Made by a program: the position numbers and the translations under genes. Positions 56,201 to 64,000 of a stretch of DNA of 64,000 nt are shown one piece after another (position 1 is the first letter of the stretch; each line of letters begins with the position of its first letter). Source of the stretch: Excoecaria cochinchinensis (Eukaryota; Streptophyta; Magnoliopsida; Malpighiales; Euphorbiaceae); contig CANTUQ010000119.1 of NCBI GenBank assembly GCA_947683425.1, forward strand, positions 5,853,001-5,917,000, in the 5' to 3' direction. Below the pieces are notes generated by a model. That model saw only the letters and a program-made list of their open reading frames with translations, was not told where the DNA came from and did no database searches.

Positions 56201-56736
56201 CAATTGTTGAAGTTCCCTTGCTAACCCCCATCCGATCTGCAAGGTGTGTAGCACTCTCTGGCTGCTACGTGAACTGTGAGATGAGGTACTCTCTGACCGT
56301 AATCTTGATTTTGTAGAGGAGGAGACCTCGCTGGGTTCCCCATTCCAAGAAGACATGAATCTTAGGCGCCCTTGTTCGGACTTCTGATCGATGCTTGTGT
56401 TCTGATCGATGTTTCTCTGTACCTGTGTGATAAAAGGTTTTGTTAATTCATGTTTGAGTTGTTATCTTTTAACATGTCTATGAATGGCGTGGTTTTGCTT
56501 TGTCTACCATGTCATGTTTCATTTATATTCTTTTCTATTGAGTTATCATCATCATTTTTTTTTGTTTTTTGGTTTTCCTTATTTTGGAATATGAGCAAAT
56601 GTGAAAACATATATTCATAAATAACTGAATAAATGCATAAATTGAAAACAAAAGTTTTTTACTAGAAATATCCATTTTTGTACAATGTATATACAAAGTG
56701 AAAATGTACAAAGATACAAAAGTGACTCCCTGAACA

Positions 56737-58731
56737 TCAGAGGGGTGTGTAGTCGGAGGGCTCATCAGGGTCCTCATCATCTAATATGTGCACTATCCCT
56801 GGCGGAGTTGGAGGTGGAGCTAGCTGTGTCGGAGGTGGAGGCTGGGCCGTGGAGGGTCCTGCCCCAGCATCATGGGTCCGTCTGAATCTAATCTGAGCAT
56901 AGCCATTCAAGAAGGGCTGGGTAGAAGTCCTCATAAACCCTAAGGTCTCTGAAACTGTGCCTCCTAGCTTCTTGAATACCTGGCTCATCTGAATGGTCTG
57001 CTCGCTGGCGACCCTCCTCATCTGCTCTAGGCGCTGCTCTGTCTGCTCTCTGAACTCCCTCATGGTCTGAGACAAGGGTGGGAGGATCCCCTCTATCGCC
57101 TGGACCCGGGATCTCAGGGAGTCAAGTGACTCGTCGATCATCTGTAGGGTCATATTGACCCTTTGAAACACCTGGTCCTGTGACGTCCTCATCTCATGAG
57201 CGAGCTGCTGCCTAAGCTCCCTCTGGCCCTGGGCAATCTGATCTATCAGCCTCACCTGCTCGTCTCTAAAGGCCTCGACAACCTGAGCCTGCTCTCGCGC
57301 TGTGTGCTCGATATAACCGGCCTGCTCTTGAGCCAACCTCTCTATCGCCCGAGACTGCTCCTGAATAGCAGCCTGCTGACGGTCTAACCTCTCGTGTATA
57401 ACTCTGTCTCGCTCATCTTGTCATCGCTCTAAGGCTGTGAACATGGACATGAGGAGCTGAGAGAAGTCAGGCTGTGCTGGCTGCTGCTGTGCTGGCTCTG
57501 GCGGCGGGGTTGCGGAGGTGGATGCCCCTGGGTCGCCCCGAAAATATGGGTGATAACTCTTGGGTGGCCCGTGGGTAGACCTCTGTACCCTAATGCTCGG
57601 GGACGGAACAGGAGTCGGCGCTCTGGATGCCGGTGAAGCCGCAAAGAGCTCATCCATAGTGAACTCCATGTCGAAGTCCTATGGGGTCCTGGGCTGCTCC
57701 TGCTGTGGTAGCGGTGGCACAGTCTGAGGCTGAGGCTGGGGAGGCTGCTGTTCCGACTCGGTCTCTGGCTTAGGAGGCTGATGCTTCGGCTGAGGAGGCT
57801 GCTGCTCCGGCTGAGGAGGCTGCTGCTCTGGCTGCTCCGGGTTTGGACTCAAGGGTGGAATGGAGAACATCCGCCTGGTCTCAGGGATGGACAACACTCT
57901 GTAAGCCTCTGCCTGCCCTGATATCTACGAGATCATGCCCATCTGCACTGCTGCCGCGACATCCACATGTATCCCCTCATCCAGGGGTCCTCTCAGTCTG
58001 TCTGGGGCAACTCCTAACCCCAAAAGCAACCGAGTGATGACTCCTCCCACTATCACCACTGGTGTCAGTGCTCTGCCAACTCTGACCAAGTTAGCCAAGA
58101 TCTCATGGCTAACGTTGAGGCGCTAGCCTGCCACCATAGCCCAGAGGCTCCAGATCTCGGCCGCATTAAGCGACCCTGGACTACCAGCTCGACCAAGGTA
58201 CGAACTAAATAGAGCTCTGTGCAAGTACCGGAGTGCCTGAGACACCAGTACGGTGCTCTTCGCTGTATCATGATCATACAGCACTCCCGGTAAGGCAATG
58301 GACGCCCAGTGGGCGCGTCTCACCGCTCGCCGTGGGATATCGACCCCCTCCTCTCTGGGGAGCCCCATGGCCTCAGCAAATCTCTGCCTGGTAATACTGA
58401 AATGCTGGCCATCGAACAAGAACTGGACTACCCCTGGCTCTATATCTGACCTCTGAAAGCCGCCATAATGTAGGGTGGCTAGGACCTATCGGGTAGCCTC
58501 TGGGAAGGTCTGGAAATCATGCTCAAGGAACTCGGTCCATCCAGCGCCCTCAATAAGCATGTCGACCTCCGGGGCCATCCCTAGGGCCTCTAGGAACGGC
58601 CGGGACACAAAACGACTAGCCCAAATCTCCACCTGAGTTAGCGCTTTATATCTCTGAGCTGACTCATCGTCCATCAAACCCGAAACCACGACCTCGGGCT
58701 GGGCCTGTGGTGCTCTGCGTCTAGGAGGCAT
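56737..58731 (-). pseudogene. Tat-2 sense accessory ORF (665 codons, five stops)
   Basis: One continuous frame from ATG 58731 to a stop before 56737, with in-frame stops near 58487, 58124, 57928, 57680 and 57422. The N-terminus is basic (MPPRRRAPQ). A globular region follows (FVSRPFLEALGMAPEVDMLI, FSITRQRFAEAMGLPREEG) resembling the putative plant transposon protein domain, as in the Athila accessory ORF. A Gln/Pro repeat region (PEQQPPQPEQQPPQP) and a long Gln/Glu-rich coiled coil (57336-56900) complete it. An acceptor TTCTGCAG/G sits two bases before the ATG, and the donor is probably ACAA/GTAAGT at 59445. The function is unknown. Confidence 0.75.
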
Positions 58732-58871
58732 CCTGCAGAAGGAATATTAGATGGTGAAAATTTGACAAAACAGGCATTATTAGGCTAATTTTTGAGGTGA
58801 AAGCCCATTCAGGCTTCACCCGGGCAATAGCGGCCCGAATACAAGATAAAAAAAACAGATAATAAATGAAA

Positions 58872-59162
58872 AGGGGCAAACGTCCTGTCAAGGGATGTTG
58901 CCCAGCATGCTTCGCACATATCAAAACAGAAGAAACATGCAATCGGCATGGAAATATTTAAAGCGAATAAAGATGGGCTTTCTAGACCCCAAGGTATGCA
59001 TTATACACAAAAATGTTCAATTCTAGAATACAAGAGAAAATTTGGGCAGCACCCTGGCAAGGGTGTGCCCAACCTCCTGCATAAAAAGGCATCAAATCAG
59101 GCCTCAGGCCTCAACAACAATATAAATATAAATGGGACGCACCCCGGCAAGAGTGTGTCCCC
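58872..59162. repeat. Three covarying hairpins in Tat-2 leader intron
   Basis: Hairpins GGGGCAAACGTCC...GGGATGTTGCCC (58872-58901), GGGCAGCACCCT...AGGGTGTGCCC (59043-59070) and GGGACGCACCCC...GAGTGTGTCCC (59134-59161). The stem bases change in pairs (CA with TG, AC with GT). They lie within the putative intron 58733-59444. Confidence 0.75.
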
Positions 59163-59640
59163 AACAACACAAAATAATGGCCTCAGGCCCCAACAATACA
59201 ATATATGCGCTAGAAAGCCTATTTCTAAGGCAACAAATATATAGAAAAATTCTATTTCTATGTGAACATGCAAAAGTTTAGATTAATTGCACTACAAAAT
59301 AAATAAATAATAATAAAAAAAATGGGCAGCACTCTCCCTTGATTTTTAAGGCATCTAAAGCATTCTAGCCATTTCTAAGGCTAAAGGAAGAAGAATGAAT
59401 GAAGAAATAAATTAAATAAAAAATAGTGTAGTTATTTTACTTACTTGTAGTCGCGAAAAGTGTAGAAAAACTGAAGAAATATGGATGTCTGGGCATCCGG
59501 TGAGTAGAGAACGCGAAAAGATGAAGAAATTGCAAGAAAAAGGAGAAAGAATGCTTGAAAATGAAGAAAAAAACGCAAAAGAACCGTTTTTGAGAGGAGA
59601 AGTGAAAGTGACAGCGCCGCTGGTCCGTCTGTCACTCGCC

Positions 59641-59852
59641 CTTATATAGAGTTTCATGATCGACGGCTTGGGCGTCTGTAGGAGCGACCGACGGGCTGAC
59701 CGTCTGTCGTTCACCGCTCCCCAATTAATGTGCATTTAATGCTCGTGATAAATGCAATGCTGATGTATGCATCTGCCAGGTGGATCTTAACCGACGGGCA
59801 GGCCGTCTCTCTTGAGAGACGGGTAGGCCGTCGGTGGCGCTTTTCTATAAAT
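59641..59852. promoter_or_regulatory. Putative divergent promoter, copy 1
   Basis: - strand TATATAAG (59648-59641) faces the sense ORF, and + strand TATAAAT (59846-59852) faces the antisense ORF. Between them lie GACCGACGGGC, GACCGTCTGTC and GACGGGCAGGCCGTC palindromes. The + strand leader to ATG 59924 contains no ATG. The - strand leader runs to the donor at 59445. Confidence 0.6.
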
Positions 59853-59923
59853 TCTTCTAAAAATTTTGCACCTTTTGTGTCTTTTCATTTTCTCAACATC
59901 TTGAGCCCTTTATTCTTCTTAGA

Positions 59924-60196
59924 ATGTCTTCCTCTCTAGTCCAAAAAATGTTCCGTATCCTAGATGACAAACACACTTGGGAAAAAGGCGCCCTTTCCTC
60001 TCTGTCTGGACTAAAATACTTGTGTCGGGTCAAAGTTGATCAGAACCTTCTTCTGGCGGCGACCCACTTCTGGAACCCCCAGTTTCACGTTTTTCGGTTC
60101 ACTTACCAGGAGTTGTACCCCCTGCCTGAGGAGTTAGCTGCCATTCTCGGAGCCTGGTTCCCCCGGCAAGAGTGTGTCCCCAACAACACAAAATAA
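59924..60196 (+). pseudogene. Truncated first copy of Tat-2 antisense ORF
   Basis: It shares the first 79 or so codons with the ORF at 60943 (MSSSLVQ start, LDDKHTWEKGALSSLSGLKY). It then crosses the duplication junction at 60160 into leader-intron sequence and stops at 60196. It is a by-product of the 1019-bp duplication. Confidence 0.9.
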
Positions 60197-60659
60197 TGGC
60201 CTCAGGCCCCAACAATACAATATATGCGCTAGAAAGCCTATTTCTAAGGCAACAAAGGTATAGAAAAATTCTATTTCTATGTGAACATGCAAAAGTTTAG
60301 ATTAATTGCACTACAAAATAAATAAATAATAATAAAAAAAATGGGCAGCACTCTCCCTAGATTTTTAAGGCATCTAAAGCATTCTAGCCATTTCTAAGGC
60401 TAAAGGAAGAAGAATGAATGAAGAAATAAATTAAATAAAAAATAGAGTAGTTATTTTACTTACTTGTAGTCGTGAAAAGTGTAGAAAAACTGAAGAAATA
60501 TGGATGTCTGGGTGTCCGGTGAGTAGAGAACGCGAAAAGATGAAGAAATTGCAAGAAAAAGGAGAAAGAATGCTTGAAAATGAAGAAAAAAACGCAAAAG
60601 AACCGTTTTTGAGAGGAGAAGTGAAAGTGACAGTGCCGCTGGTCCGTCTGTCACTCGCC

Positions 60660-60871
60660 CTTATATAGAGTTTCATGACCGACGGGTTGGGCGTCTGTAG
60701 GAGCGACCGACGGGCTGACCGTTTGTCGCTCACCGCTCCCCAATTAATGTGCATTTAATGCTCGTGATAAATGCAATGCTGATGTATGCATCTGCCAGGT
60801 GGATCTTAACTGACGGGCAGGCCATCTCTCTTGAGAGACGGGTAAGCCGTCGGTGGTGCTTTTCTATAAAT
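60660..60871. promoter_or_regulatory. Putative divergent promoter, copy 2
   Basis: Duplicate of 59641-59852: - strand TATATAA (60667-60661), + strand TATAAAT (60865-60871), same palindromes with a few changes. The - strand leader in this copy lacks the upstream ATG that the first copy has near 59499. Confidence 0.6.
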
Positions 60872-60942
60872 TCTTCTAAAAATTTTGCTCCTTTTGTGTC
60901 TTTTCATTTTCTCAACATCTTGAGCCCTTTATTCTTCTTAGA

Positions 60943-62275
60943 ATGTCTTCCTCTCTAGTCCAAAGAATGTTCCGTATCCTAGATGACAAACACACTTGGG
61001 AAAAAGGCGCCCTTTCCTCTCTGTCTGGACTAAAATACTTGTGTTGGGTTAAAGTTGATCAGAACCTTCTTCTGGCGGCCACCCACTTCTGGAACCCCCA
61101 GTTTCACGTTTTTCGGTTCACTTACCAGGAGTTGTGCCCCCTGCCTGAGGAGTTAGCTGTCATTCTCGGAGCCTGGTTCCCTCCTAGCGCTCTGTCATGC
61201 GTCTCCCGTTGCAGCCTACTCCAGACTCAGGACATAGCTATGGCTCTCGGCATACCTTTTTATGAGGCCACCCGGCTGGTCTCTCCAGGCTCTTCCTTTG
61301 CTCTGGGGCCACTGATCGAGGCTTTAGATCGGTTCACTGACATCCCCACTTACCGGGTAAGCATCATATTCCTATTTTGCATGGTGAACTTTCTCATTGT
61401 TATTCTAGGGGGTTTGACAAGTGACCCTCGCCTGTTCGGAGTTCTGAGCGACTTTTATCGGGGATCATCACCCTTCCCACTTATTCTGGCTGAGACCATT
61501 CTGGGCTTAGACTTTGTGAGCTCTGGATCCACCACTACCTTTACTGACAGCCCCTTATTGCTCTAGGTATGTCATTATTTTAAAGGTAGTGCGTCCCTTC
61601 TGGATTTTCACACTAGCTTTTCTTAGCGGGAGGTGCGTCCTTTCGGATTTTCACACAACCCTGTGCCTTATTTTTGCCTGAAGTAAACCCTACTTACTCC
61701 AACGGCTTTTTTTTCCTTTTTTTCTCTTTTTTTTTTTCTTTTTTTTTTAGATCTGGCTGCAAGAGAAACCGAGGATGCTGTCTGAGCCACCTCTTCGGGT
61801 CATTCCACAGTACTCGCCGAGCCATTTCCTTCCGCGTCGACGGCTGTATGAGTGTGCCACTGTTGGTGAAGGCATTACCAGATTTGGCGAGTTGTCAGAT
61901 GACGACATCAGTTTCATGTCTGCCTGGCTCCCACTGTCTCATGTGGTCATTGATGGGCCATCGGGGTGTGTTCCCCTCTATGGGCTCCGCCAAGCCACCT
62001 TCTTTATCATTTCCCGATGTACGCGTCAGCTCGGGATGACCCAGGATGTGGTGAGGGTTCCCTTGTCTTTCCGGGGAGGAACTCTTTCGGCTGCGTTTGC
62101 CTCTCGGTATCATGAGCTGTGGAGTAAACTACCAGTGAAAACTGTTATACCGAGGTTCGGCGATCATTCTGTGGCTTCAACTAGCGAATACAAGAAGTGG
62201 ATCCTTAGCCCAGCATCTGATAACAGGACACGAGGGCTCAAGCATCTGGTCGGCGAGAGCAGCAGTAGGACTTAG
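60943..62275 (+). pseudogene. Tat-2 antisense accessory ORF (two exons)
   Basis: Exon 1 is 60943-61566 (207 codons, MSSSLVQRMFRILDD start). The putative intron is 61567-61750 (donor TAG/GTATGT, acceptor after a T-rich run TTTTTTTTAG). Exon 2 is 61751-62275 (WLQEKPRMLSEPPLR to GESSSRT). The intron is phase 0. The text resembles the plant mobile domain group found in antisense ORFs of Tat elements. The only coding defect seen is a TAG immediately before the donor, where the family has Gln. It lies 388 bp from the end of integrase on the other strand. The role in the element is unknown. Confidence 0.72.
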
Positions 62276-62663
62276 CTTAGCTTACATATTTATTTCTTTT
62301 GGTGTTACATTTCTTTTTAATGCAGAACTAGAAAATGACAAAAATGAAAAGAATAATATTCATTCTATTTCACGAAATTGTGTACATTTCCATGTAATTT
62401 CAGCATACATGATCAGTTTTGACATTTATTCAACCGCGTACGCCCTGTTAATACATGAAACCAAATTTTAACAGCATCAACTCCTGTTACAAATTGGCCC
62501 TCTCGGGTTTTCACGATTGGACATTTTCTCTCGTGCCTCTAGTTTTTGCACAGGATGCCTTTTTTCGGTTTTCACCCTGTCGAGGCGCCCAATTTTAGCA
62601 CGACCGCCTTTTTTCGGTTTTCCACCTGCAGGGCATTTTATTCTCTTCTTTTTATTTTGGTCT
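62276..62663 (-). other. Spacer between integrase and antisense ORF
   Basis: Includes GTGAAAA-type phrases (on the - strand) shared with 80-320 of Tat-3, which is standard for the sequence directly after Tat integrase. The antisense ORF presumably terminates here. No other feature is seen. Confidence 0.65.
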
Positions 62664-63995
62664 TTAGCCATGGAACCTTTTGAGCCTGTCGACATTGATC
62701 GGGTCTTTGAACTCATTTCCATCGCTATCCGACAAGATTGCAGCTCCTTTGGACAACAGCTTTTTAAGGATATACGGCCCCTCCCAGGTTGGTCTGAATT
62801 TTCCTCTGATATCGGGTATACCTGGTCTCATCTGCTTGAACACTAAGTCCCCTTCTTTCAGCGTATGCTTTCTCACCTTCTTTCCGAATGTCCTGGCCAA
62901 CCTCTTCTGGTAGATCTGATTGTGATAATAAGCCTTCAGCCTACTCTTATCCAGCAAGTTCAATTGCTGTAGCCTCTGTCGTGCCCATTCGGCCTCCGGA
63001 ATATGGGCTTCCATGACTACTCTTAGCGATTTGAGCTCTATCTCAACTGGCAATACTGCTTCCGTCCCGTATACCAGGGAAAATGGCGTGGCGCCCGTAG
63101 ATGTCCTTACCGTTGTCCTGTATCCCCACAGTGCAAAGGGTAGCTTCTCTGCCCAGTCTTTGTAAGTTTTGACCATCTTGGACAGGATCTTCTTCACATT
63201 TTTATTAGCGGCCTCTACTGCTCCATTAGCTTGTGGTCGGTAGGGAGAGGATCTATGGTGCTTGATAGCATACTTCTCAAGGAGCTTCCCGGTTTCCCCC
63301 ATGAACTGCACCCCGTTGTCAGACACTATGTGGTGAGGGAGGCCATATCTGCAGATCAGATTTCTCTCTATGAACCTGGCCATATCCCTTGCATCAATCT
63401 TTTTGAAGGATTCTACCTCTACCCATTTGGTAAAATAGTCAATTGTGACTATGATGTATCTGTGCCCATTGGATGCCATAGGGCGAATCTCTCCAATAAT
63501 ATTTATCCCCCAAGTAGCGAAAGGCCAAGGCGATGTCAGGTTGTGTAGCTCTGATATTGGCAGGTGTCTTGAATCTGCATATTGTTGGCATAACTGGCAT
63601 TGCCTTACATACTTTGAGTAGTCATTGTCCATCGTAAGCCAATAGAAGCCTTGCCTCATGATCTTCTTTGCCAGAGTTAAGCCGTTCATGTGGGCCCCAC
63701 AGACGCCTGCATGGGTCTCTTCCATTACCTTGTGGGCTTCTTTCTCATTTAAGCACCTGAGCTGAATCCCGTCTGCCTGTCTCTTGTACAATACTCCTTC
63801 CAAGGTTATGAACTGAGCAGATAGTTTTTGGATCATCCTCTGGTCTTTCTCAGTAGCTTCCTCTGGAAACTCATTGTTTTCCAAATAATTCATAATGTCA
63901 AAGTACCATGGTTTTCCATCCAACACTTCTACTTCCATTACTGACTTGATCTCAAAGCTGGGCTTCTCAGAACTTGAAATCAGCACTGGCTTCAT
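62664..63995 (-). pseudogene. Tat-2 integrase and pol C-terminus (partial)
   Basis: An open frame of 443 codons cut by the window edge. The zinc-binding HHCC domain is present (THAGVCGAHMNG...CQLCQQYAD). In the DDE core the first residue is changed (TWGINIIGEIRP, Asn for Asp), while IVSDNGVQFMG and ANGAVEAANKN keep the others. The C-terminal domain (GDLVFKQMRP, FRPTWEGPYILKKL) is usual for Tat. The Asn substitution should abolish catalysis, although the frame is otherwise open. Confidence 0.85.
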
Positions 63996-64000
63996 AGCTA

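Larger units (their letters stand above)
59142..61179. repeat. 1019-bp tandem duplication in Tat-2
   Basis: 59142-60160 and 60161-61179 are about 98% identical by eye. The unit holds the leader donor, the divergent promoter region and the first 79 or so codons of the antisense ORF. The junction shows 3-4 bp of C microhomology. The break is inside the third leader-intron hairpin (CCCCGGCAAG). Confidence 0.95.
53327..64000 (-). mobile_element. Tat/Ogre-type retrotransposon, 3' half (Tat-2)
   Basis: Read on the - strand from the right edge: integrase (63995-62664), an antisense accessory ORF (60943-62275, + strand), a divergent promoter region duplicated in tandem, a sense accessory ORF (58731-56737), a 104-bp repeat array, polypurine tract and 3' LTR (55360-53327). 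The gag-protease-RT part lies beyond the window. The antisense ORF between pol and LTR is known from the Tat lineage. Confidence 0.9.

Noticed and set aside
1..64000. Host protein-coding genes, rRNA, tRNA or organelle insertions
   Set aside because: No stretch showed a non-transposon conserved domain, tRNA cloverleaf with A and B boxes, or rRNA sequence. Unassigned intervals are LTR, leader or spacer of identified elements.

Overview
The window is plant nuclear DNA, most likely from a eudicot with a large repeat-rich genome, in a block of heterochromatin type. No host gene, rRNA, tRNA, CRISPR array or bacterial feature was found. Essentially all 64 kb is LTR retrotransposon of the Ty3/gypsy superfamily, nested to four levels. 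Lineages were assigned by reading protein motifs and LTR/PBS signatures, without database searches. Three lineages are present: Tat/Ogre-type (LTRs TGTAGACACC or TGTGAACACC to a GCGTCACA-like end, PBS TGGCGACTCCACTGGGGA), Athila-type (LTRs TGATAAC...GTGTCA, PBS TGGCACTGTTGCCGGGGA), and Tekay/Del-like (LTRs TGTAACACCC...GGGTGTTACA, initiator-Met PBS TGGTATTAGAGC).

Layout from left to right. 1-4677 is the 3' end of a + strand Tat element (Tat-3) with a 26-bp repeat array and its 3' LTR. 4678-13350 is a - strand Tat element (Tat-1: 5' LTR, PBS, broken gag and protease), cut by solo LTR A. 13351-19070 is an older Tat remnant with an antisense accessory ORF, split by an internally deleted element D (13793-18445). 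19071-50404 is a decayed + strand Tekay-like element (Tekay-2). Its 5' LTR is split by a - strand Athila element (19493-47996). The Athila element carries solo LTR C and an almost complete + strand Tekay-like element T1 (32422-44415), which itself carries solo LTR B. Tekay-2 is cut inside its RT active site by LTR E (50405-53326), which is cut by a - strand Tat element (Tat-2, 53327 to beyond the window). Six insertions have exact 5-bp target-site duplications: CCTTC, CACCC, TGCTA, ATGTT, TCTAC and AGCTT.

The coding regions are recognisable gag, protease, RT, RNase H and integrase, plus accessory ORFs, almost all broken by stops or frameshifts. Many of the stops fit TGG to TAG or CGA to TGA, as expected from deamination of methylated cytosine.

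The most interesting material is regulatory. Most LTRs of all three lineages hold arrays of CpG-rich short inverted repeats. One hairpin family is shared by the Athila LTRs, the Athila internal region and the unrelated solo LTR C. In the Tat and Athila LTRs the arrays lie directly upstream of a TATA box. In Tekay-like LTRs they lie downstream of a conserved exon in the leader. Seven Tekay-like LTRs share an intron-exon layout with a 78-90 nt purine-rich exon, whose 3' donor is exactly the junction that element D shows fused to gag. Accessory ORFs in Athila and Tat-2 appear to be expressed from internal promoters beside hairpin arrays, through spliced leaders. In Tat-2 one roughly 200-bp cassette looks bidirectional.
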